A stretch of DNA of 64,000 nt. Source: Synchiropus splendidus (lineage: Eukaryota > Chordata > Actinopteri > Syngnathiformes > Callionymidae). The notes beneath the pieces were generated by a model. That model was not told the origin of the DNA and did not search any database. It was given only the letters and a program-made list of their open reading frames with translations. Location of the stretch: NCBI RefSeq assembly GCF_027744825.2, contig NC_071338.1:22196001-22260000 (forward strand), read 5' to 3'. This document shows, piece by piece, positions 38,301-49,780 of this stretch; within the stretch, counting starts at the first letter, position 1; every line of letters begins with the position of its first letter. The position numbers and the translations under genes were made by a program.

Positions 38301-39521
38301 TTTTCTAAGCCATGATCCTGGCACACACAATCAAACCAGTGAGTGTTTTTCCATTCAGGGAAACAGGCGAGCTCCGAATGAATCACCTGCTCCCTGCGAG
38401 GTCTGAACCGTGTTCCTCCTTCGTCAAGCCGCGTGAGTGATGGGAGTTACAGCGAGGACACCTGCCTTGAACTGCTGCTGACAGAACAGGGAGAAAGATG
38501 GAAAGCAGCGGAGGAAGACACGCTGCCTGATGGGGGAGACACACCATGAGGCAACAAACTTGCAGGACTATCACTTATAGTGACAGGCTGCGAGGTGGCG
38601 AGCTGTTGCCACACTGTGGGGAACGCCAGGAGCCTGGCCAGTCCCACCGACGATGGATGGTCCTCTCTGGCTGGACTAAATTAATACTGGGAGTCCTCTG
38701 AATTGCTTTTGGAAGGATGTCCTCCTAAGGAGCTAATCAGACAGGAGTTATCTGGGAGCGCCTGCAGGCCGGCTGGCTGGGCCGCAGCGCAGGTGAGCGC
38801 CGCGCCAACTCTCAATCCTCCACTGCAGCCAAGGACACACGGGCCTTTACACTCCTGAGATCATGAATCCAGAGCTTTCCACAAGGAATTTAATGAAGGG
38901 ACTGGAAGTAGCTTTGATTCCCTATTTGAACACCACCTGAATTTGAATACAATACTAAAGTTTATCACTCTCCTCAGACAAACAGGCACTCAACACTGAT
39001 GGGGTCAGTCGCACAGGTTCTGCGCACCGAGAGACGCCAGTCACAAACACATGCCTTATGGAGTTTAATTACTCCAGCCAGAATCAACAAATAAATGTGA
39101 AATTCTATACAGATAAGTCCTTTACTGCAGTTCTTGTGTTGTGAGTTCTTTATTGGCAGACTTCCTGATCATGCTTTTATGTTGAAGGTTTGTTTTACTT
39201 TGGTGACTCGCATTCTCTTTCCTTGTTTACCTGTGTTACCGTTAGCACCGTTCACACTATCGTTCATCACTCGATGTTGATGTCGGTCTTTGACGATGTA
39301 AGTTTTTGACTTCATTTTCCACTCCATTATAAGCTCATTCTTAGTTCGCTGTGTCATTATTTAGCTCTGTGAATAATTTTAAATTCGTGTTTAGTTACTA
39401 AAATCTTTCACAAAATGTAGAAATGAGTAATAAATAAGCGTGGCTGCAATGCTATGCTAGTTTTCCACAAGCTGGTTGGGCTTAGTTTGACGTCCACTGA
39501 AGACGTCATTTTTAATTCATG
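38301..39521. other. No gene recognised
   Basis: Unique intergenic sequence. The part at about 38720-38920 is GC-richer and non-repetitive. No domain-bearing open frame. Confidence 0.35.
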
Positions 39522-39968
39522 TAGGGTTGCAACTAACAATTATTGAGATAGTCGACTAGTCAACAAGTACTTTAACAATTAGTCGACTTGTCAGCATACA
39601 GCGCATACGGGTTTATGAACATGCTATAGTGTTGTAAATAAAATATACACGAATATAAATAAAATAGATGTGTTAAAATAGCGTATATTGTGTTTAATGT
39701 TGCTATGAAACTTTACTAGGGTTCTCCTTAGCACTGCATAGGGGCTGGGATTTAATTTTTCAGCGTGTTTTTGTCAAAACTTGAAGTGTGACTTCAATGC
39801 TGGGGGGAATCCTGGGTAGAAAATTGAGTTTTGATTGCTCAAAATTTGGTATGTGTCCTTTCAATATTTCTCCTCTTACTGTGGATTGTGCTTAGCGAAA
39901 AATCTCAACAAGTCAACTAACGAACCGGTCGGCAACTAATTTATAGTCGAGGAGTCGTTGCAGCCCGA
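39522..39968. mobile_element. hAT MITE (TAGGGTTGCAAC family), 447 bp
   Basis: Left end TAGGGTTGCAACTAACAATT with repeated AGTCGACTAGTC-like words. The right end reverse-complemented reads TCGGGCTGCAACGACTCC, then CGACTATAAATTAG. Flanks AATTCATG (39514-39521) and GATTCAAG (39969-39976) match at 6 of 8 positions. This end type is widespread in fish genomes (family knowledge). Non-coding. Confidence 0.75.
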
Positions 39969-40478
39969 GATTCAAGGACGATTTATGGTCGTTCCAGTTC
40001 GGTAACAAGGAAGCCAGGTGTGACACTGGCGAGGGCTGTGCCCAAATATCCACACTGTGATATATCACGAGATTTGTCAGGCCCTTTGTTATCGAAACAC
40101 TGGTGGCAATTTCTATAAAATCAATAAACATGGAGCCGTTCTAAAACCATTCTGTCACAAACCGCCAGCTGCAATTCTTGAAGACGCCACATGGTGGCGC
40201 CGCTTCGCATGGAAAAGAGTAGTTGCTGTGGTTGAGCACTCTGAAAGGGAATAAAAATAAAAACAAAGTGGAGTGAGGCAGGTGGTTAGTGAGTCAACAC
40301 TGACTTGGTCCTCTGGTCTTTGTGATGAATGCACCAATGTGGTGTCAGCCACATGTTAAGATGGACAGCCTGAACAACCACCAGTCCAATTTCCTTCAAG
40401 GCCTTTATTTTTATGTTATTATTCATTCAAAATGGCCTGTTGGAGCACCTGATTTTGAAGAACTTTCTTATCAACTGT
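39969..40478. other. No gene recognised
   Basis: Unique intergenic sequence without domain or repeat signal. Confidence 0.35.
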
Positions 40479-40548
40479 TTGTGAGAATCACTGTTACAAT
40501 CAGACATCATGTAAAACTGGATGGCTCTTTGTCTGGTTGTGTCAAATA
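40479..40548 (+). mobile_element. Short L2-related fragment
   Basis: GTGAGAATCACTGTTACAAT, then ACATCATGTAAAACTGGATG and CTCTTTGTCTGGTTG. It matches, in inverted orientation and with few differences, the segment at about 38090-38160 inside the L2 fossil. Only about 70 bp is shared. Confidence 0.5.
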
Positions 40549-43500
40549 AATAAAGTAGTCCACCCTCGGTGTATGAGGACTGGATTTTCAACAACTAAAG
40601 TTGGTAGGATTGCATGTTGTGACCATAAAATGTCATCAGCCAGAGTCCCTATCAGGCAGACTGCTGCACAGAGCACTCACGTCCTGCCTGGGGCGCTGCA
40701 CGGCCACAGTAGCTGGCACCCTTCCCCCTCATCATCTCTTTCTCTGTCTCTTTTTTAACCAGTCTGCAGTGACCCACCCTCTCCTCCTCTCCTTGTCACC
40801 CTGGGGCTCACAGCAACCGTGGTGTCAGTGCTCGGGCCTCGGTGTTGACAAAGCACCAGGCCTTCAGAAGACACTTCAAACCCTGTCCCTCGTCTGAGAG
40901 ACGAAAAGACAGGGACTGCAGTTTCGGGCCATTACTAGTCCCAACAACATGGCCAAAGACAAAGGGGTCCCCTTTAGGGTCCTGTCATCCTAACACGGGC
41001 CGAGTCTAAAAAACACTCAAGACGAGTGTTTTGCGACTGTTGTGAAGGCAGTGTTGTGATGGATTATGGTAAATATCAAGCAGAAGTCAAGGTTGCGGCT
41101 TGATGCCGTCATGACACATGCACTCTAATGAGGACTGTGGGTTCTGTGCGGTGCCACGGGGCATGTTGAGTGAACAGAGAGGGCAGAGGGGGATAGTTTG
41201 TGATGCCTGCCAGATGTGATTGAAGATAAAACACAGTTCACATCGTTTCTGCTGAGCAAACACAAGCAGAGATCCCGCTCAACTGTTGTGCTATTGATGG
41301 ACTCAGGGAGGGGAATTGGTCATTTGTCACCCCCACCGACAAATTAAGGGTCATAACTTTGAATCTTGTATGATTAAACAGTCGTTTTATGCATGTTTTG
41401 TGTAATTGTACTCTCTGACCACAAGATGACAGCAAAGGAAATTCTTTGCCTGATCTGAAAGCTGATATGTCAGTTCCAATCCAAGTTTTCTTCCTTCACA
41501 AACAGATTTTTAGTTCTTTATCCAACCCATATGAGTCATCCGTCCATCCTCAGCAGCTTGTCTTGAGTCACATGTAGACAGTGTGATACCAGTGCGAGAA
41601 GTTGTTTTGCAAGTATGGCTTGCAAAAATAGTCAAGCTTTTTTCTTTTGTTTTTACGACTTTCTACATGGTGGATACACACTGAAGACATCAAATATATG
41701 AAGCAGGCTATATGGAATTATGTAGCACAGACATAAAGCTTAATTTTTAAATAATATTTTAGATGACTTAAAGTAGCTGCCATTTGCTTTCTTGACAGCA
41801 CTGCGAACCTTCAGGTGACAACCTCTTGAAGCTCATCGCCAGATGGCCAAGAGTGTGCAAAGCTGTAATCAAAGCCAAGGGTGGCTTTCTTGTGAAGAAT
41901 GAATATTAAAATGAAAATCATGAAAATAAAGAATAAGAATTGTTAAATGAGAAGGTGTGTCCAAAATTTGTTCAGCCTGGCAGTAGTTGAAGCATACAGG
42001 GGTAAGATAAGAAGATAAGAAGTAATTATTTTAAGTAATATATAATAAGTTTTGAGTACCAATCGATCAGTGGATGTATTGTATATGAACCTTTTGTCTT
42101 GGATTTGGTAGTGTCTGTTGTTCAGCAACATCTAGTGCAAACATTGAAATACCTGAAGTCAGAACAGTTCTGGTCACCACTGAAGCTGTGCCGACTCGCC
42201 GGAAACATGTTCTTTACACAGTTCATCAATACATTTTTTTGTTCGTTTTGTCTGCCACTTATCGTTTTTCAGTTCACACGTCCCACATTTTAAAGGGCTT
42301 TGCTCTCCTTTGTCCAGTTTGGCCACCACCCAGCAGCTGCCAAAGAAAGGCAACTGGATATTCACCTGTGAATTCTACCCGTAAATGGCCGCTTTCTTAA
42401 CTTAGTCATGTCACTGCACGACCCAGTTCCACATCATCTTTTAAGGAAATGTCAGCCACATATTGGAACAACACCGACCAAGACTCAAGCCTTAACAATG
42501 ACCAACACTTGAAATGCTGGTCTTCGTCACGCTTGCTGTTCAAGACTCGGATGATGAGAGTCATCCCAGCTGCACCTGTATAACATTCATTTACACCACG
42601 CACAACAGAGAAAATATTCTCTGCCTTTTTAGAAACTTAATTGCCAGCATTGAAGTCTAGAGGGAATGTTGTGCTCTGCTTATTAGTTGTTTGTGTACAG
42701 CACAACAACACACACAGTCTATTAATAAAGTGACACTCTCTTACCCTCTTTCTGACTCCCTCTCTCTTTGTCAGTCGATGTGAAATAATGAACAATAAGT
42801 GTCACTGCCGCACCTCAGACACACACCGACATCAAGCAGAATGTCAAATTGCTGCGATTGACAGCAACGCAGCTCCACAAGGCATGAGAACATTACTGAA
42901 CGCAAGTTCTGAGTGTTCTTTTCAAAACTTTTTTTTTCTCTGCCTGCCGCAGGGGAGAGCAGCGCTGTTGATCTGATGCAAAACTGCTTTAAAGAGATTC
43001 TCGCAATTGCTCATGATTAGAGCCGAGACTGTGGCGCCGGTCTGTTTTCACCTCTGAGCGGCTGTACAGTAGGTGACCTGGCTGACTGAACACCACCGAC
43101 TCTCTGGAGTTGTCTGTTAAACAGATTTCAACTGGGACGACTGAATACTTTTGAGACTTGTTTCACGCTTCAAATGCTGATGTCCTGACCTGAATGACCT
43201 TCAGGTTTGTTGTGGCCAAAATAATCAGTGCGGATACAGTAGCAGGTACAGGGTCCTCTGGCTGAGTGCTGACATACTGATACACACAATATAGAATTAT
43301 ATATAATTAAAAAATAGTTTAAGCTGATCAGAAGATGATGCTGTGCTAAAATGTTTAAAAATTGAGATTGCAGACTGACCTGCAGAGAGGATAGTGTTAT
43401 TTTGAGTGCCAAAACTGCTGTGTCTCGATGGTTGAGTGAAGATGACTGAGGTGTTAAGACCACAAGATGGATTTGATGGTTCTCCTACATCCATATAAGG

Positions 43501-45269
43501 ATACAGTAACCTGGGATGATATTCAAAGTTTGTCAACTCATTCTATCTATTTGACTTTGATAGCTCGGTTTGTGGGAGGGCCAAAAGTGCAGTGGTTGTG
43601 GTTTCAAAAGTGGTCTTTTGAGTTGTGGAAAACCTAATGATTCTGAATGACTATTCCAGAACCATCTGTGCTGTGATCCACATGATGGCCATGTTGACCT
43701 CATGGAAGACAGCAGAACAGTAGAACTTCTGGTACAACAAGTCTTGAGCAATGTGTGCCCCCTGCCAATTTGGCGGGCAAAACGTGCGCACCTTGTAAAA
43801 GGTGAGAGAAATTGAGGAACTACATTTTTTTCTTGGCATTTGCTTGCGTTTCCCAGAATAGTCTAAGGCCTATCCCAGGCTTTGTTGCGCCAGTGCCCAT
43901 ACAGTAGATGCATGTTAAACAAGTGATGGTGAAAACTACAGCAGAGAAAAGTCAGTTTCTTATCTGCAAATGTCTGCAATCCATCCCTGCCAAAAAAACA
44001 GTCAATTAATATACAGTATATTGGAGTAAAATCACCGTGTGATAGAGGTTTTTTTTTTTTTTTTCGCTGAAGGCAGATGACCTTTCAGATCGCCGTGGGA
44101 CATCACATCTTGGCATCTTGGCATTTGGACAGAGTGGGAGGGCGTTAATGCAAATCACAAGATGTCTCAGGATTTTAAAAACTGCAACTTCAAATGAAGG
44201 TGCATTTAAATTCAGCGGAATAATCCCTTTGGACAGAGTTGTTATCTCAACTGTAAACATTTATAATCGTATTACTTGAGCTGCGTGTAACAGTTTATTC
44301 TGCATTTCCTCATTTGTGAATTTGAAGTAAAGATCCACCGGCTGAGGAGCTGGTCAAGAGGGGAGTTGTTTGGGTCCAGTGTGAGATCTCTGGAGGGGTT
44401 TTAATAACGCTCTAAGATGACCTACTTCTCCTCCTTCACATCGACACCACTCAAAAATCCATAAATTAAGGAAATTAACTGATGGGGCCCAGGGCCACTT
44501 TGTAAGCTATTTAAATCTTTAAATTTACAACATCCTAGCATACGTCATGTAATTGAACTATCTCGGGGCTTGTTTCCTTTAATGAGAAAAAAATCCCACT
44601 TTGCCCTCCAGTCTGTACCTCTGGAAACAACAGATCTGTGCCAGAGGCGGAGACTGGGAGCTCGGAGCTCTGGCTCATTACGAGGAGTTGGCCTGCTTCA
44701 AGCACAGAGACACATTCTCACACTCCCACCCCTGCTGCTGCTGCTGCGGCTGCTGCTGTCAAACACCTCCTGAATACGCTTTTGAATGTGCTTTTAAAAG
44801 TGAAGCACTAAACACAGATGTAATGCAAGGTGTCACTGTCGTAGACAGTGGCTTTGCTTCTTTAAGATCGAGTTCAGTTTCTAGTTGTAGTTACCTAAAT
44901 GATCACACTTTACATTAGGAAACATGTATAACCAAATTTAATCTACTTATTTGCACTGCAATTAACCCTTATAAAGTACTACATTTTACCTAGCATTGGT
45001 CAAAACTTCACATTAAACAACATCATAGTCACTGATTATTGACCATAAATAAGCAAGTGATTTGTTTATTAATAGTTAATATGTGTTCCCACCATGCCAT
45101 CAAGTGAATACAGCAGCACTGTACAACTTCCCTTTTCTTCAGACACCGTTTCCTGTACATTATAGGGTATCATTTCTTCAGTCTGACCTGGTCTATTTGG
45201 GTGGGCCTAGAACACTGGACACTGCTCCGGACTCCCAGCTGGGTCAGTTCATCTTGGTGAGGGCTACAA
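40549..45269. other. No gene recognised
   Basis: Intergenic sequence with poly(T) at 44046-44063 and a short GCTGCTG-type trinucleotide run at about 44730-44757. Minus-strand open frames at 43170-43839 and plus-strand frames at 44570-44918 show no domain or consensus splice pair. I see no RNA gene. Confidence 0.35.
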
Positions 45270-45500
45270 GTTCTTTGGATCAAAAGTGAGTATATCAGAG
45301 GGAGAGCTCATGTGGAGAAGTTGGACGTTAAGGAGGTCAGATGGTTTGGACTTAGTGAGAGAAGATGGTGTTGGACCAAGAATGCTGGAGATAGAGGAAC
45401 AGGGTAAGAGGAGAAGAGGAAGATGATCAATGAGGTTCATGGATGAAGAGGCCTGGTGTGACAAGTACCTTAGGACCAATCTAAACAAGATGTGACACCT
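45270..45500 (+). mobile_element. RTE-type LINE C-terminal remnant
   Basis: Interrupted frames read roughly MLEIEEQGKRRRGR and then MRFMDEEAW. This resembles the EVPGKRRRGRPKTRW..D tail that follows reverse transcriptase in RTE-like LINEs. The frame is broken in the middle and no catalytic motif is present. Confidence 0.45.
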
Positions 45501-46527
45501 GATGTTGTCTGAGACAGAAAGTCAGTATAAATCTGAAAGTGGTGTTTGATACGTTTTAGTAAAGAATAAGAGGAAGGAACAAACAAAGTCTGTTCACTGG
45601 AGTTGTTATGCAGGAGGTGGAGTAGGAATAGTGATCCAACTTGAACTTGATTTAAATATTTTCACTCCAGCACCACATTCTGTAGTTACTTCACCCTAAT
45701 ATGTTGGGAAATGTGGCCTTGCATAAGAAATTGCTCGGGTAAATGTTTGGGTTTCTGTGTTATATTTCATAAAAGTGCTCGCTTTGGAACATAAACATGC
45801 TCTGAACAGTACTAGGCACTATAGACAATCAGTAGACGCCTCAAAGCTTTGTTTGAATGTGGTAGTCGAAATAAAGATTTTGACAGAGGCTGTCTGCAAA
45901 TATGTATCTTCAGGGCAATTGTCTGGTGTTCTCTCACCCCTGAGGCAAATGAAGATTTCATTAATGGTAGTGATGCATAGAGCAAAAAGATTGACAAACA
46001 TTATTGAAAGAGAAACTTGAAAAGCACTCAGAGAGCGCAGACCAAGCCCCTGTGTTCAAGCCATAATTTCATTTTCACCCATTATTATTACCCTACATTT
46101 ATTCGACATGCAATTCCAAAAGTGAATTCATTTGACTAATAGTTTATTCAAATGGGCTCAATTGGACCGTAGGTGGCAGTAGCTGTCAGGAACATGCGCA
46201 GTAAAGTGTAGTGAGGAATCTATCTATGGATTCCTAGAGTCAGATGGTAATTCTGGACAGCACTGGAATTCCGGAAAATTCCCTTGAAATAATTTTACTT
46301 TTCAATTTGTTTTTGTAACGGACAGACACTGAGCATAAGCCCTCTTGTTTAAAAAAATCACGTGAAGTCACTTGATTCCAATGAATAGTGAGGACAAACA
46401 AAAGCAATTTTCAGTCATATAGCGGTGGCGATTATGTGAGTGTGATGTGGGAATGAAAATGAAGTTACATTTTGTTTACGATACAATCATCTGGACCTCT
46501 TGTATATAGTTAGTATAGTATATACTA

Positions 46528-46531
<4 letters not shown>
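45501..46531. other. No gene recognised
   Basis: Intergenic sequence leading to a TA repeat. Nothing supported. Confidence 0.4.

Positions 46532-46569
<38 letters not shown>
46532..46569. repeat. (TA)n microsatellite
   Basis: About 19 TA units, 1.2 kb upstream of the probable first kctd15 coding codons. Confidence 0.95.
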
Positions 46570-46572
<3 letters not shown>

Positions 46573-46729
46573 ACTTGCCTGAGCAATTTTGAGGTACACA
46601 AAATGAGATATATACACATATACAGAGGCAAAGGGAGGAACGACTTAGAACTGGAGGGAACCAGTCGATTAACAAGTTTCTACACTGGTTGGCGCCAAAT
46701 ATCCAGAAATCCGTGGCCCTGGCTGCTGG

Positions 46730-47225
46730 TACAGGGTAATTACTGGTCTCGATGCTGCATCAATTATTCGCAGTTATTTACCCGCAAGTAAACAAACATG
46801 CAAATAAATAAATAATCATCCGTTGTGTGAGCCACCTGGATGACTCCCCCTCTCTTCTCCACAGAGCCGCCATCACTTTCAATGTGTTTTTTTTTAAACA
46901 ATAATCACCCCGAATCTTATATTCCCAAAAAGTCTGGAGGCTGTCTTCTTTCATTTGAGAGTGAAGAGGAGGAGGAGGAGGAGTGTGATGAAGGGGGGGT
47001 GTTCTGGGCAGATATCTCCATCTAAGCCCTGCGCTATAATTGAAATGGCGCATTTGGCTGCGGGCAGGTTGCGAGGGCGCGTTCTGCAGCCGCATGCATG
47101 CATGTCCGTGGACGTCATTTGGTTTTAATGGCCTGCGGGAAATTTGCCCTTACAACTCCAGACATTAAGGCAAAGAGAGGGAGAGATAGAAGGGGGAGTG
47201 AGGAGAGACGGGAAATCGCCGCATG
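46730..47225 (+). promoter_or_regulatory. kctd15: Proximal upstream region of kctd15, candidate promoter/enhancer
   Basis: Non-repetitive sequence 0.6-1 kb before the probable first coding exon. It includes an octamer ATGCAAAT (46798-46805), CATCAATTATTCGC, CGCGCTATAATTG-like and GCGCATTTGGCTGCGGGC words, the repeated ATGCATGCATG and GACGTCATTTGG (CRE-like TGACGTCA variant). Composition turns GC-richer towards 47580-48300. The transcription start is not determinable; promoter role is inferred from position. Confidence 0.35.
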
Positions 47226-47779
47226 AAAGATATTGGTTCAAGGATATCTCTTCATTTTTCAACATGTTTCTTTCACTCGGTCTCCATCAACAAGTTTCTG
47301 TGTGAAAGAGAAGCACTTGAAATCTGGAGATGGAGATGTGTGGAGCTGCCCCGGGAGCTGTTCCATCGGACCCAATGACAGCGATTGCAATCTGCTTTTT
47401 GCTGCTCTGAATTTGTGACCAAACTTGACTCCTAGTTATGATATCAGTGCAGCCACGATTTGGGGGGGAAAGTGGGGGCATATCACGCTTTGCTCCTTGA
47501 GAAAATTGCCGGAGTGAGAGAGTGGAGTTGAGCTAATTGTAGCCTAATCCCTGGCCCAGAGGCGCCAGGGCAGCCCGGAGCAAGATTTTTCCTTTTCAGC
47601 TCTGTTATTTAGAGACGGATTATTGGCTTTCTTCTTCTTCTTCTTCTTCTTCTCATAACAAACCACAGGGGCAGTTTCATTTAGAAGCCGAAATATACGG
47701 AGCGGCAGCAAGAGCGCACTCTTTTTTTTTACGCGCAGCCAAAATAAGAGCAGAGAAGGGGAAGGAGATCGTCTCATCT
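47226..47779 (+). other. kctd15: kctd15 5' UTR / core promoter region
   Basis: Leads into ATG TTC AAG at 47780. Contains a (TTC)n run at 47629-47653, followed by CATAACAAACCACAG, a possible acceptor if an upstream non-coding exon exists. Short open frames on both strands have no motif. The exact first-exon start is unknown. Confidence 0.35.
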
Positions 47780-47788
47780 ATGTTCAAG
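47780..47788 (+). CDS. kctd15: kctd15 probable first coding exon (ATG TTC AAG)
   Basis: ATG TTC AAG is followed directly by the consensus donor AAG|gtaagg at 47789. It joins in frame, phase 0, to exon 49605-49780, which opens GAG GGA AGA AGC ATG, giving MFKEGRS before the widely conserved [10 protein letters not shown] start. The 5' UTR part of this exon extends upstream by an unknown amount through GC-richer sequence containing a (TTC)n run. Human KCTD15 instead has a longer leader that also reaches the downstream Met, so leader exons vary. The donor and phase are seen; use of this ATG rather than the internal Met at 49617 is inference. The intron to the next exon is 1816 bp. Confidence 0.5.
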
Positions 47789-49604
47789 GTAAGGACGCGT
47801 CCTGTCGTACGAAAGAAAGAGGCTCCGTGAGGGACAGGTCGAGGCTCAACTTCAGCTTTTTAAAGCCACAGAGACTCTTCACCGGAGCTCTATTGCGTTT
47901 AGTCAGAGGAATAGTCGCGCGTAACGCTGCGTAGGAATACATCCGCTTTTCCTACAACAGTATAGCTCCGAGCTGGATGTCGGTGCAGTGTTAGTGAAGG
48001 TTTAAAGTGTTCAAGTGGCGGTTTGTTTTCATTTTCTGGAGCGAGATTGTGAAGAATTCCGTGGGTTTTGCGCAGGCAGCAGCTGGGACTGACCGCCGGC
48101 ACGGATTTCCTCCGGACTCCCTACGATGTTTGAAACGGTATGGTGATGAATTCATGCCCAATATCCCGCTTTGACTGGGAGCTAGTCCGCTGTGGAGGCT
48201 GTTGTTTGCCAGTGGGTTGTGGTTATTTGACAAGATTCGTCGCTGTTTTAATTGTACAGCGCGAATAAGACGCCATGTTAGAGAATTGACACGCAGACTT
48301 TGGTGTTCGTCTAATCGTTGTGGGATGAGTGAGTGATTTTTTTTTTTTATCACAATTCATCTTATGTAAATTATTCTGGCGGAAACAGGTCAGCTTCGTA
48401 TTGCAACTTAACGTGATGCGTTGAAAGCGTTTTTTTTTCCTCTTGTCATCCTGATTTGATTGTGAGGCATTTCCTGTCTAACTGTGCGTGTATTTTCGTG
48501 TGTGCGCGTGACACCGCTACCCCACAAACTCCTCAAGTTTTCCTCCACGTCCCTGGGATTGGAAATGTAATCCGCTCCTTCTGTAATCGTATTAAACGAA
48601 CATGATACCGCTGCGAGTCGGGCGACACCCTGAGAAAAAAAGGAAAGAATACGACATAAAGAGCCTTCAGTCTCACTTTGTTGCCCAAAGGCACCTCGTC
48701 CAGAGCTGAAGGGATGATGATCTGGACTCTCACAAGGGGCTATTGAGTTTACCAGTCATGACAGTAAACATTTGTGCACCAACAAGCTGATCAAACTCTG
48801 CAAGATCACTGAGGGGTGAAATCGAATCATCTCAAGGTCTTTTTTTGTATTATTAGATTGAAACCATGAAGCTATTCGATGTTTTTTTTCTTCTTTTATT
48901 AGATTTAAAGTGTACCAGTGCTTCCAAGTGGGGAATTAAAACAGTGTGACCTCTCAACTGTCCTCATCAGTGGAACATCGACAAGATTTTATTTTCCCGT
49001 TATAAAGTGTACTCATTTCGAACGTCAAACTTACGATCAAATGCATCAAAAGTTTCCAAGTACTTTTCCCGAAGCAGCTCAAGGTGTTAAAGTGGAAGTG
49101 AAAAGGTTTGGGGGACTGGATTCGGAAGTTTTAAAATCCAATCCATGTTTGATATTCGTGGAAGTGCGTGTCCCTCCCACTGTGCTGTTTTTCTGGCTCT
49201 CAGATTGGTGCTTGGTGTGTCTGGGCGCATCACATCCAACACATAAGGCGACCTTTAATTAGAATATTGCAGCAGCAGTTTGTTTTATTCCCCTAGAGGC
49301 TGACACCTAGCATTCCTCCCGCCCCTCCATCGCCTCACTCTCTCTCTCTCACACTCCCTCTCTATCTGTCTATCTCTCAGTTTCTCTAATAAGCATCTTC
49401 CTATCCTCGCCTGCGGTGCCGCATGAAAAGATGCAAACATACTTAATTAGAGCGGTGGCAATAATTTCCAGGCTAAATATGCGACCAGACAGACATGGAA
49501 GTGATCTGATATCATACAGGAAGGATACGATCTGCTCCTCTGTGTAGGATCACTTGTGCTGCTCTGCAATCACATCCATGGCTTTCATCTACACTTGCTT
49601 TCAG
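47789..49604 (+). other. kctd15: kctd15 intron 1 (proposed)
   Basis: 1816 bp from gtaagg to ttgctttcag. The first 500 bp are CpG-rich. An alternative in-phase start exon (ATG TTT GAA ACG|gtatgg at 48126-48137) is possible. The last 230 bp form a candidate regulatory block. Confidence 0.45.
49375..49600 (+). promoter_or_regulatory. kctd15: Candidate conserved element just upstream of kctd15 exon at 49605
   Basis: Non-repetitive block with TCTAATAAGCATC, AAAGATGCAAACATACTTAA followed by TTAGAG, and GGCTAAATATGCG words. Homeobox-like TTAATTAG is at about 49441-49449. It could be an intronic enhancer or splicing context. No conservation data. Confidence 0.25.
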
Positions 49605-49780
49605 GAGGGAAGAAGCATGTCACGGCTGTCTCTGACCCGGTCCCCGGTCTCTCCCCTGGCCGCTCAGGGGATCCCTCTTCCGGCTCAGCTGACCAAAGCG
49701 AACGCCCCAGTGCACATCGATGTCGGGGGACACATGTACACCAGCAGCCTGGCCACCCTCACCAAGTATCCAGACTCAAG
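49605..49780 (+). CDS. kctd15: kctd15 coding exon: N-terminus and start of BTB domain
   Basis: The acceptor ttgctttcag and donor TCAAG|gtaagg bound 176 nt. The exon encodes EGRS followed by [20 protein letters not shown] and, from about residue 37 of the predicted protein, the opening of the BTB/POZ (T1-like) domain, including [22 protein letters not shown]. The wording [21 protein letters not shown] is KCTD15-specific; KCTD1 differs at several of these positions. KCTD15 is a non-channel BTB protein that inhibits AP-2 transcription factors and restrains neural crest formation (established knowledge). The Met at 49617-49619 is the conserved alternative start. The exon ends in phase 2 (AG + A gives Arg). 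No frameshift or stop is seen. Confidence 0.96.
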
